Part shown: positions 1-7,063 of the stretch, piece by piece
Numbering within the stretch: position 1 is the first letter of the stretch
Layout of the letters: each line of letters begins with the position of its first letter
DNA from: Flavobacteriaceae bacterium
GTDB lineage: Bacteria; Bacteroidota; Bacteroidia; Flavobacteriales; Flavobacteriaceae
DNA length: 7,894 bases
Direction: 5' to 3'
Assembly: GCA_030633225.1 (NCBI GenBank)
Contig: DAOVTF010000081.1
Coordinates: 1 to 7,894, forward strand
Position numbers and translations under genes: made by a program
The notes under the pieces: model-generated
Database searches by the model: none
Told to the model about the DNA's origin: nothing
What the model saw: the letters and a program-made list of their open reading frames with translations, nothing else

Positions 1-2540
1 AAACTAAATCGCCAACTATCAAGATCTCGTTCAAATCTCAATTGTGTATAGGTAATTCCTTTATTTTCAAAATCATAACCAGATGAAACTCCAACTCTCC
101 ATTTAGGCGAAAACTCTAAATTACCCGAAACTTGAACAGAATTTGCTGAAATCATATTTTCTCCTCTAGAATTTGTATAATTCAAAGAATACCTAAGTCT
201 CAAATCCCATGGCATTTGTGTATTATAGAGTTTGGTTTCTTTAACTTCTTCTTTTGTATTTACATTTTGACGATTGTTTGTTATGCTTCCACCAAACAAA
301 TTATCTGAAGTAGCGCTTTGCGTATTTGCTCTATTTGAACTGCTTGTTTGTTGTTTGTTTTTTCCAATTTCTTTACTACTAATAGAATAATTTGCTGATA
401 AACCAGCATTTGTTAAACGGAATAAACTTCCTCCATTATTAATATTGAATTTATCAATTTTAGTCCCATTTGCAGTAATTGCATATGGATCCATTGTTGC
501 ATTTAAATTTATATTCAATTTATTATTTAATAAAACTGTTCCGGCAGTCATACGAACAGGACTCCATTTTAAAGAGTCTGCTGCCATATTATAATTTGTC
601 GAAAAATTTAAATTATTCAAAAGTTGAATTTTTTTTGCTTGTTCACTTTCTTCTTTATCAGACATTACCTTTGCTTCCAAGGTATTATTTAAAGAAAGGC
701 CAATACTATTATTTAATCCTAAAGAAGGACTACCATAAATTCCGTTTTGAAATCTAGTATATTCTCTAATGTCTCTTGGATCTAAACTTGCCTGATATTC
801 ATCATAATATTGATCAAAACTTGGTCTATAATTGTAAGAAATAGATGGTCTAACTACATGCCTGATTGCTTGTAGTTTTCCTTTCTTAAAATTAAAGTTC
901 CCATAGAATGTAGTTGATGCAGAAACATTTGCACCCCATTCTCTAAAAGAATCAAATCCATTAATTGTATCTGTAACAACATCATTTTCAACATCATTCC
1001 AATCCTTTTCAATAGTTTTAAAATACCAAACATCTCTATAATTTGCATTGGGAGAAATTGTAATAAACTTTAAAAATTTCATATTTGTTCCCATAGAAAC
1101 ATCGTGCTTAATTCCGGTTTGAGCGTTTTTAAACATTTCAGATTTACCAAATTCATCATCTGTGGTTGAAACTCTATTTTGCGCACCCATGCTATATGTT
1201 ACTCCTAAGTTTTGAATTGGATTCTTTTTTGCACCAGATTTTGGTGCAAATGGATAAATTCTATCCATGTTAAAATTTAATGAAGGCAAATTCATATCAA
1301 TTTGCTCGGTTTGAGTATTTTGAGTATGGGTTAAAGAAGCATTTAAATTAAATGGTGTGCCTTCGAATTTTTTAAAGTATGAAATAGACGAACTAAATGT
1401 ATTAACTAAATAAAATGGTGAACTTGATTCATTTAATGATTGTGTAAAAAAGTTGCTACTACCGAAATTCACTGATGCCGAAAATCTCGAACTAGGATTT
1501 GCCTGAGTAGATTGACTATGATTCCATCTAATAAAAAAGTTTGTAGATTTACTGTAATCGGGAAAACCTCTTTCGCTATTGATTAAGTTTTCATACCGAA
1601 AACTAAAATTCCCTGTAAACCTGTATCTTAAATTATAGCTAGATTCAGTTCGTACACCCCAACTTCCATTTGTGTAAATATCTCCTAAAACAGCCAGGTC
1701 AACATAGTCGTTTATTGCAAAATAGTATCCACCATTTTGAAGAAAATAACCTTGATTTTTATTCTCACCCCAAGTAGGAATTAGAATACCTGAGGCTCTT
1801 CCCTTAGTAATTGGGGCATAAAAGAAGGGTAAGAAGAGTGGTGTTGGAACATCGGCAATTACCAAGTTGCTTAGACCTCCTACAATTTTACTATTTGGTA
1901 CTACTTTTATATTAGAAGTTTGTATATAATAATCGGGTTTTTCTTTTTGCGAAGTCGTAAACTTGGCTTTATTGATATAAAATGTACTATCATTTTCTTT
2001 TTTGGTCATATCACCAGTTATGATAATTCCTTGTTGTTCTGTTTTAGAATGATAGATAATAGCTTTTTCATTTCTGAAATTATAGATTAGAGAATCTTGA
2101 ACTGAATGTTGATTCCCTTGTTGAAATTCAGGTTTTTGAATATATTCACCTAGTGAATCAAAAATACCAAAAGCATAAGCTAGACTATTTTTATAATCAA
2201 TTATAATTTTACCAGCTTTTAATTCAATATCTTGATAGTATAACTCTGCTTCATTATATAATTCAGTTCTTTGATTAATAAAATCATTTGTTTGATAATC
2301 TTTAGCATTATGGATGATATTATCTTCTAAAAATTCTTTTGTTACTTTAAGGCTATCAATTTTGGTAGTATCTTGTCTTGAAAGGTTTAATTCACTATTT
2401 TTTTTTGACTTATTATTCTGTGAATTTTTATCAGTAATGCTTTTATTGTTTTCATTTTGATCAACTTGAGCAAAACTCAGGTTAATTCCAAAATAAAAAA
2501 ATAAGAAAGTGAAAACTATGTATCTTAAATTTGTATACAA
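1..2540 (-). CDS. lptD: LPS-assembly outer-membrane protein LptD (C-terminus cut by window edge)
   Basis: The minus strand is open from about 2573 to position 1, giving at least 846 codons; the C-terminus lies outside the window. LptD is the outer-membrane beta-barrel that places LPS in the outer leaflet together with LptE. Taking the TTG at 2540-2538 as start, residues 1-24 form a good signal peptide (N-region YTNLR, long F/L-rich core, cleavage near SFA/Q). Residues 25-60 are an N/K/S-rich linker and about 65-215 look like the periplasmic OstA/LptA-type beta domain. Residues 231-295 carry the family hallmark VPTPLFLPFFYAP, then SGILIPTWGEN and YYFAINDYVDLAVLGD, leading into barrel strands rich in alternating aromatic and polar residues. 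A hydrophilic S/N/Q-rich stretch near residues 720-768 is probably an extracellular loop. A GTG at 2573-2571 would add 11 residues, and an in-frame stop lies upstream of it. I found no cysteine codon in the visible frame. The gene diverges from the amidase gene. Family call is strong; the start is less certain. Confidence 0.9.
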   Translation of the reverse strand, partial: MYTNLRYIVFTFLFFYFGINLSFAQVDQNENNKSITDKNSQNNKSKKNSELNLSRQDTTKIDSLKVTKEFLEDNIIHNAKDYQTNDFINQRTELYNEAELYYQDIELKAGKIIIDYKNSLAYAFGIFDSLGEYIQKPEFQQGNQHSVQDSLIYNFRNEKAIIYHSKTEQQGIIITGDMTKKENDSTFYINKAKFTTSQKEKPDYYIQTSNIKVVPNSKIVGGLSNLVIADVPTPLFLPFFYAPITKGRASGILIPTWGENKNQGYFLQNGGYYFAINDYVDLAVLGDIYTNGSWGVRTESSYNLRYRFTGNFSFRYENLINSERGFPDYSKSTNFFIRWNHSQSTQANPSSRFSASVNFGSSNFFTQSLNESSSPFYLVNTFSSSISYFKKFEGTPFNLNASLTHTQNTQTEQIDMNLPSLNFNMDRIYPFAPKSGAKKNPIQNLGVTYSMGAQNRVSTTDDEFGKSEMFKNAQTGIKHDVSMGTNMKFLKFITISPNANYRDVWYFKTIEKDWNDVENDVVTDTINGFDSFREWGANVSASTTFYGNFNFKKGKLQAIRHVVRPSISYNYRPSFDQYYDEYQASLDPRDIREYTRFQNGIYGSPSLGLNNSIGLSLNNTLEAKVMSDKEESEQAKKIQLLNNLNFSTNYNMAADSLKWSPVRMTAGTVLLNNKLNINLNATMDPYAITANGTKIDKFNINNGGSLFRLTNAGLSANYSISSKEIGKNKQQTSSSNRANTQSATSDNLFGGSITNNRQNVNTKEEVKETKLYNTQMPWDLRLRYSLNYTNSRGENMISANSVQVSGNLEFSPKWRVGVSSGYDFENKGITYTQLRFERDLDSWRFS

Positions 2541-2560
2541 TGCTATAAATAGTATTTTTG
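2530..2560 (+). promoter_or_regulatory. Candidate Bacteroidota promoter for the amidase gene
   Basis: TTTG at 2530-2533 and TATTTTTG at 2553-2560 match the Bacteroidota -33 (TTTG) and -7 (TAnnTTTG) elements, separated by 19 bp, within the expected range. The predicted transcript would begin near 2567 and leave a leader of about 90 nt before the ATG at 2656. The -33 element lies inside the 5' end of lptD coding sequence if lptD starts at 2540, so the two divergent genes share control DNA. Confidence 0.45.
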
Positions 2561-2589
2561 TAAAAAAAATCACCTTATTTTTAAAGATA

Positions 2590-2597
2590 CAAACTTA
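2590..2597 (-). promoter_or_regulatory. Candidate Bacteroidota -7 element for lptD
   Basis: On the minus strand this reads TAAGTTTG, an exact match to the Bacteroidota -7 consensus TAnnTTTG. I see no clear TTG -33 element at the usual distance. Transcription would start near 2583, giving a leader of about 43 nt to the TTG start at 2540 but only about 10 nt to the GTG at 2573, which favours the TTG. It is a short motif match in AT-rich DNA, so it is tentative. Confidence 0.4.
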
Positions 2598-2655
2598 CAT
2601 ATATTTTTTAAGTGGTATAGATTTTAAAATAAGAAAAACCAGACGTAAATTAATA

Positions 2656-3771
2656 ATGAAAACATCAAAAATAAAACCTATTAGTTTAAAGCAAATTACT
2701 TTTGCGTTGAGTTTAATTTTTGCCATCACTATAAATTTTAATGCAAAAGCTCAAGATAACTTTATAGTAGTATTAGATGCGGGCCATGGAGGTAAAGACC
2801 CTGGTAAAAATCATAAAAAGTATTTTGAAAAAGATATTGCATTAAAAATAGTACTGTTAGTTGGTAAAAAATTAAAAAGCAATGATAATATAAAGGTAGT
2901 TTATACTCGTGATAAAGATGTTTTTGTTGAGCTAAAAGAAAGAGGAAAAATTGCAAATCAAGCTAATGCAAATTTATTTATCTCAATACATTGCAATGCC
3001 CATAATACGCAAGCTGCAGGTTCTGAAACCTTTGTTTTGGGATTGCATGCAAACAAACAAAACTTTGAAGTAGCTAAACAAGAAAACTCTGTAATATTTT
3101 TAGAAGATAATTATCAAGAAAAGTATGAGGGATTTGATCCAAATTCACCAGAAGCAGTAATTGGATTGACTTTGATGCAAGAGGAATTTTTAGATGAGAG
3201 TTTGTTATTGGCGAGTAGTATTCAATCTAATTTTGCAAATGATTTAAAACGAACTGATAGGGGAGTTAAACAAGCTGGTTTTGTGGTGCTTCATCAAACC
3301 TATATGCCAAGTGTATTGATTGAAACTGGTTTTATTACTAATAAAAATGAAGGAGCATATTTAAATTCAGTAAATGGTCAGGAAAAAGTGGCAAATGCAA
3401 TTTATGATGCAATTATTGATTATAAAAAGCATCTTGATGAAAACACTGTTGTTGAAGTAAAACCTAAACCAATAGTGGTAGAATCTAAAGATAGAATTTA
3501 TACAGGAGTTGATTTTAAAGTCCAGATAGCATCAGGTTCAAAAAAACTGGAATTAAAATCATACAATTTTAAAGGTTTAAAGGGAGTTGAAAGAATTAAG
3601 GCAGGAAAACACTATAAATATTATTATGGCAACTCATCAAATTATGATGAAATATTAGATGTGCAAAAAGCAGCTAAACAAACAGGTTATAAATCAGCAT
3701 TTATAGTTGCATTTAAAGGTGATGAAAAAATATCAGTTTCTGATTTATTAAAATCTTCACAAAATAATTAG
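2656..3771 (+). CDS. Periplasmic N-acetylmuramoyl-L-alanine amidase (Amidase_3) with C-terminal SPOR-like domain
   Basis: A 371-residue zinc amidase (AmiC/COG0860 family) that cuts the bond between N-acetylmuramic acid and the stem peptide, usually during cell separation. Residues 1-32 are a signal peptide (hydrophobic core FALSLIFAITI, cleavage near AKA/Q). The catalytic domain spans about 35-260: DAGHGGKDPG with zinc ligand H44, likely zinc ligand E58 in YFEKD, SIHCNA with H112, and LIETGF with catalytic E223. An extra segment at about 127-190 sits where related amidases carry an autoinhibitory helix relieved by EnvC/NlpD-type activators. After a proline/valine linker (265-280), residues 286-353 (FKVQIA, then KYYYGNSSNY and GYKSAFIVAFK) look like a SPOR-like glycan-binding domain. 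The reading frame is open back to an ATG at 2509, but that would bury the signal peptide behind 49 K/I-rich residues and overlap lptD, so I chose 2656. The MCE gene follows after 28 bp. Confidence 0.92.
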   Translation: MKTSKIKPISLKQITFALSLIFAITINFNAKAQDNFIVVLDAGHGGKDPGKNHKKYFEKDIALKIVLLVGKKLKSNDNIKVVYTRDKDVFVELKERGKIANQANANLFISIHCNAHNTQAAGSETFVLGLHANKQNFEVAKQENSVIFLEDNYQEKYEGFDPNSPEAVIGLTLMQEEFLDESLLLASSIQSNFANDLKRTDRGVKQAGFVVLHQTYMPSVLIETGFITNKNEGAYLNSVNGQEKVANAIYDAIIDYKKHLDENTVVEVKPKPIVVESKDRIYTGVDFKVQIASGSKKLELKSYNFKGLKGVERIKAGKHYKYYYGNSSNYDEILDVQKAAKQTGYKSAFIVAFKGDEKISVSDLLKSSQNN

Positions 3772-3799
3772 TATTATTGCTTAACAAAATTGTTTTATT

Positions 3800-4750
3800 T
3801 TGAAAATATCTAGAGAACTAAAAACCGGAATTGCAGTTATATTAATTATAGCTCTTTCTATTTGGGGATTTAATTTTTTAAAAGACAGAAAATTATATGA
3901 TAAAACAAGAGATTTTTATGTCGAGTATGCCAATGTTCAGGGATTAATACAATCAAGCCCAGTAACAATTAATGGTTTAATAGTAGGTAAAGTTTCTAAA
4001 ATTTCATTTCATCCTGCAAAAGAAGGTGTTTTAATTGCTACCATTAATTTAACTAATGATATTAAATTTTCGAAAAATAGTATTGCTCAAATTTATAGCC
4101 CTGACTTTATAAGTGGTAAATCATTAAAAATAAACATTGAGTATGATGATTCAGAACTAGCCGTTAGTGGCGATACTCTAAAAGGTGAAATTGATTCTGG
4201 AATTTTAGGAATGATAAATGAGCAAATAGGACCATTACAAGCAAAGGTAGAGAGCTTTATTGTTAATACCGATACGGTAATGACCAACCTTAATAGTGTT
4301 TTAGATGTTGAAAATCAGAAAAACTTAAAAACTTCATTGCATAATTTAAGTTTAACACTTGATAAATTTAATAATGTAGCTAAAAATGCTGATAATATTT
4401 TAGAGAACAACAATATTAAAATTGATAGTATTTTAAGCAATGCGAATGTTGCTATGCAAAACTTTTCCCAACTTTCAGATTCGTTAGAAAAAGCAAATTT
4501 AGGAGAAACGATAGTTAAACTACAGAAGACTTTAGAAGGGTTTAATAAAATTTTGGATAGCATTGACAATGGCCAGGGAACTATTGGTAAGTTGTTAAAA
4601 GATGATAAATTATATGACAATTTAGAAAAGGCATCAAAAGAATTAGAAGAATTACTTAAAGAAGTAAAAATGAATCCAAATAGATTTGTTCACCTATCAG
4701 TATTTGGAAAAAAGGCAAAACCTTACCAAGAAGAAACTAATGATGAATAG
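3800..4750 (+). CDS. mlaD: MlaD-like MCE-domain lipid-transport protein (TTG start)
   Basis: A 316-residue inner-membrane-anchored MCE protein. MlaD proteins form rings on the periplasmic side of an MlaE/MlaF ABC transporter and shuttle phospholipids between membranes. Residues 1-9 (MKISRELKT) are a short cytoplasmic tail, about 10-26 one membrane helix, about 37-113 the MCE domain (YVEYANVQGLIQSSPVTING, then GLIVGKVSKI and ISGKSLKINI), and about 140-290 a long helical/coiled-coil region with many N, L and S residues. The C-terminus GQGTIGKLLKDD...MNPNRFVHLSVFG is a conserved ending I associate with Bacteroidota members of the family. The start is TTG: no ATG lies near enough upstream or downstream to keep both the tail and the helix. 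No mlaE or mlaF is visible here, so the transporter must be encoded elsewhere. The gene is probably co-transcribed with the amidase 28 bp upstream; 115 bp without a convincing terminator follow it. Confidence 0.9.
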   Translation: MKISRELKTGIAVILIIALSIWGFNFLKDRKLYDKTRDFYVEYANVQGLIQSSPVTINGLIVGKVSKISFHPAKEGVLIATINLTNDIKFSKNSIAQIYSPDFISGKSLKINIEYDDSELAVSGDTLKGEIDSGILGMINEQIGPLQAKVESFIVNTDTVMTNLNSVLDVENQKNLKTSLHNLSLTLDKFNNVAKNADNILENNNIKIDSILSNANVAMQNFSQLSDSLEKANLGETIVKLQKTLEGFNKILDSIDNGQGTIGKLLKDDKLYDNLEKASKELEELLKEVKMNPNRFVHLSVFGKKAKPYQEETNDE

Positions 4751-4865
4751 TTAACAACTTCTAATAAATATATAATCATTCATTTTCAAGATTTTTTTAG
4801 ATTTACATTAACAATTTGACTTAAAAAGTTTAATTTTAAAGCATAATTTATAGATATAATATTAC

Positions 4866-6197
4866 ATGTCTTACATTTCAAATATTCTTTTTGCAATACT
4901 ACTTATTGTTGGGGTTGGTTTTTTTACACGTAATATAAAAAGATTAATCAGAAACATAAAATTAGGTAGAGATATAGATAGAAGCGATCGTTCATCTGAA
5001 AGATGGAAGAATATGATTAGCATAGCTTTGGGTCAATCAAAAATGGTTAGCCGTCCGGTTGCAGGAATTCTCCATATTATAGTTTATGTCGGATTTATAA
5101 TTATCAATATTGAGGTTTTAGAAATTATAATTGATGGTTTATTTGGTACCCATAGAGCATTTTCTTTTGCAGGAGGGTTATATAGCTTTTTAATAGGTTC
5201 ATTTGAAATATTAGCATTTTTAGTTTTAGTTTCGGTTATTATTTTTTGGATAAGAAGAATGATATTAAAAATTCCAAGATTTTGGAATAAAGAAATGACT
5301 ACTTGGCCTAAAAACGACGCATTGAATATTTTATATTTTGAAATGGTTTTAATGAGTCTGTTTTTAATTATGAATGCAGCTGATTTTAGCTTACAACAAT
5401 TGGGAGCGGATCATTATGTTAATGCAGGAAGTTTTCCTATAAGTAGTTATATTTCTAATTGGTTGCCACAAAATGAAGGAACATTAATTTTTATTGAAAG
5501 AGCTGCTTGGTGGGTACATATTATTGGAATTTTTATTTTTTTAAATTATTTATATTATTCAAAACATCTGCATATATTATTGGCATTTCCAAATACATAT
5601 TATGCTAATCTAGAACCACAAGGAAAATTTAACAATTTGCAATCTGTAACAGATGAGGTAAAAATGATGTTAGATCCAAGCGCAGATCCTTATGCCGCTC
5701 CTGCGGAGTCGGATATAGAAGTTACACCTGAAAAGTTTGGTGCAAGCGATATAACAGATTTGTCATGGGTGCAATTAATGAATGCTTATACTTGTACAGA
5801 ATGTGGTAGGTGTACTTCCGTTTGCCCTGCAAATCAAACAGGCAAAGAACTTTCACCTAGAGCGATAATGATGAAAACCAGAGATAGAGCTGAAGAAGTA
5901 GGAAGATTGATTGATAAAGATGGTTTAGAGAATTTTAAAGAAAAACCAGATGGTAAATCTCTTTTAGATACAATTTCAAATGAAGAAATTTGGGCATGTA
6001 CAAGCTGTAATGCTTGTGTTACAGAATGTCCCGTAAATATTGATCCATTATCTATTATAGTTGATTTGCGTAGATATTTGGTTATGGAACAATCATCTGC
6101 TCCGCAAGAATTAAATATGATGATGACCAATATTGAAAACAACGGAGCTCCTTGGCAATATAATCAGATGGATAGATTAAATTGGAAAGATGAATAA
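4866..6197 (+). CDS. Membrane heme b / two-[4Fe-4S] electron-transfer subunit (FadF/EMO- or HdrD-like N-terminal half)
   Basis: A 443-residue protein joining a NarI-like membrane domain to a ferredoxin-type domain. About five membrane helices are visible, near residues 4-20, 62-88, 105-130, 152-172 and 212-232. Histidines H70 (helix 2), H218 and H234/H236 (helix 5) are candidate heme b ligands. The cytoplasmic part carries two CxxCxxCxxxCP motifs: C310, C313, C316, C320 and C378, C381, C384, C388, each suited to one [4Fe-4S] cluster. In FadF/EMO-type ETF:menaquinone oxidoreductases this architecture is followed in the same chain by a CCG domain; here that part is the next gene, 69 bp downstream, so the two are probably subunits of one complex passing electrons to menaquinone. 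The electron donor (ETF, a heterodisulfide-type partner, or another) cannot be read from this window. The ATG at 4866 is the first sensible start. Fe-S content is certain from motifs; the physiological role is inferred. Confidence 0.85.
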   Translation: MSYISNILFAILLIVGVGFFTRNIKRLIRNIKLGRDIDRSDRSSERWKNMISIALGQSKMVSRPVAGILHIIVYVGFIIINIEVLEIIIDGLFGTHRAFSFAGGLYSFLIGSFEILAFLVLVSVIIFWIRRMILKIPRFWNKEMTTWPKNDALNILYFEMVLMSLFLIMNAADFSLQQLGADHYVNAGSFPISSYISNWLPQNEGTLIFIERAAWWVHIIGIFIFLNYLYYSKHLHILLAFPNTYYANLEPQGKFNNLQSVTDEVKMMLDPSADPYAAPAESDIEVTPEKFGASDITDLSWVQLMNAYTCTECGRCTSVCPANQTGKELSPRAIMMKTRDRAEEVGRLIDKDGLENFKEKPDGKSLLDTISNEEIWACTSCNACVTECPVNIDPLSIIVDLRRYLVMEQSSAPQELNMMMTNIENNGAPWQYNQMDRLNWKDE

Positions 6198-6212
6198 GTT
6201 ATAATTAAAGCT

Positions 6213-6241
6213 TTAAAAGATAAAATTGAACAGTCTTTTAA
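6213..6241 (+). repeat. AT-rich inverted repeat (hairpin) between the two electron-transfer subunit genes
   Basis: TTAAAAGA at 6213-6220 pairs perfectly with TCTTTTAA at 6234-6241 around a 13-nt loop. A perfect 12-bp palindrome, TTAAAGCTTTAA (6205-6216), overlaps its left arm. The stem has almost no G+C and no T-run follows, so it is not a good intrinsic terminator. It could be an mRNA processing or stability element, or chance in AT-rich DNA. Confidence 0.35.
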
Positions 6242-6266
6242 TTATTAATTTAAAAATAGTTATATT

Positions 6267-7046
6267 ATGAAAGTACCAACAATGGCCGAAATGATGGAAG
6301 AAGGTAAAACTCCAGAAGTTTTATTTTGGGTTGGTTGTGCAGGAAGTTTTGATGACAGAGCAAAAAAGATAACAAAGGCATTTATCAAAATTTTGAATAA
6401 AGCCAATGTTGATTATGCCGTTTTAGGGACTGAAGAAAGTTGTAGTGGTGATCCTGCTAAAAGGGCTGGAAATGAGTTTTTATTTCAAATGCAGGCAATG
6501 ACAAATATTGAAGTATTAAATGCTTATGAGATAAAAAAAATAGTAACAGCTTGTCCGCATTGTTTTAATACAATAAAAAATGAGTACCCTGAATTGGGTG
6601 GTGTATATGAAGTAATGCATCATACGGAATTAATAAATACGTTACTTAAAGAAGAGAAATTAACCATTGAAGGAGGTGTTTATAAAGGTCAAAAAATTAC
6701 TTTTCACGATCCCTGTTATTTAGGTAGAGCAAATGATATATATGAAGCGCCTAGAGATTTAATAAAAAAATTGGAAGCAGAATTAGTTGAAATGAAACGA
6801 TGTAAATCTAACGGTTTATGTTGTGGTGCTGGTGGAGCTCAAATGTTTAAAGATGCAGAAAAAGGTGACAAAGAAATTTTTGTAGAGCGTACGGAAGATG
6901 CTTTAGAAGTTAATCCAAATATAATTGCAACTGGATGTCCTTTTTGTAATACGATGATGACAGATGGTGTTAAAAACAAAGAAAAAGAATCAGAAATAAG
7001 TGTGCTAGATATTGCAGAATTAATAGCTAATGCAAATGATTTATAA
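6267..7046 (+). CDS. CCG-domain (Fe-S)-binding electron-transfer subunit (HdrB/LutA/GlcF-like)
   Basis: A 259-residue soluble protein made of two cysteine-rich (CCG, DUF224-type) repeats, the fold that holds noncubane or other Fe-S clusters in heterodisulfide reductase HdrB/HdrD, GlcF, LutA and the C-terminus of FadF/EMO proteins. Repeat 1: C24 (WVGC), C59-S60-G61 where the full motif would be CCG, and C96/C99 (CPHC). Repeat 2: C150 (DPCYLG), C185-C186-G187 and C224/C227 (CPFC), with an extra C179. The sequence around C59 (ESCSGDPAKRAGNEF) resembles the CTGDPARRxGNE signature I associate with FadF/EMO-type proteins. With the preceding gene it rebuilds the whole chain: heme b membrane domain, two [4Fe-4S], then CCG domain. 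It lacks membrane helices and presumably docks on the cytoplasmic side of its partner. Alternatives are a lactate or glycolate oxidase subunit, but no flavin dehydrogenase gene is visible nearby. Confidence 0.85.
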   Translation: MKVPTMAEMMEEGKTPEVLFWVGCAGSFDDRAKKITKAFIKILNKANVDYAVLGTEESCSGDPAKRAGNEFLFQMQAMTNIEVLNAYEIKKIVTACPHCFNTIKNEYPELGGVYEVMHHTELINTLLKEEKLTIEGGVYKGQKITFHDPCYLGRANDIYEAPRDLIKKLEAELVEMKRCKSNGLCCGAGGAQMFKDAEKGDKEIFVERTEDALEVNPNIIATGCPFCNTMMTDGVKNKEKESEISVLDIAELIANANDL

Positions 7047-7063
7047 ATTATTAAAAGAAAGAG

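Noticed and set aside
479..757. Plus-strand open frame inside lptD
   Set aside because: The translation is low-complexity L/Y-rich and lies antisense to the well-supported lptD frame; it has no recognisable domain.
854..1048. Short minus-strand open frame inside lptD
   Set aside because: It is in a different frame of the same strand as lptD, with no domain and M/L/I-rich composition.
2509..2655. N-terminal extension of the amidase from the ATG at 2509
   Set aside because: It would put 49 lysine/isoleucine-rich residues before a clear signal peptide, overlap lptD, and start upstream of the best promoter candidate. The ATG at 2656 explains the protein fully.
4093..4620. Two minus-strand open frames antisense to the MCE gene
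   Set aside because: They are mirror frames of a conserved coding sequence, with no start context or domain of their own.
4751..4865. Promoter or terminator between the MCE gene and the heme/Fe-S gene
   Set aside because: A TTTG at 4815-4818 and near-matches such as TAATTTTA at 4831-4838 exist, but spacing and sequence do not fit the Bacteroidota consensus, and no G+C-containing stem with a T-run is visible.
5834..6142. Minus-strand open frame opposite the Fe-S cluster motifs
   Set aside because: It is antisense to the conserved cysteine motifs, which explain the sequence constraint in this stretch.
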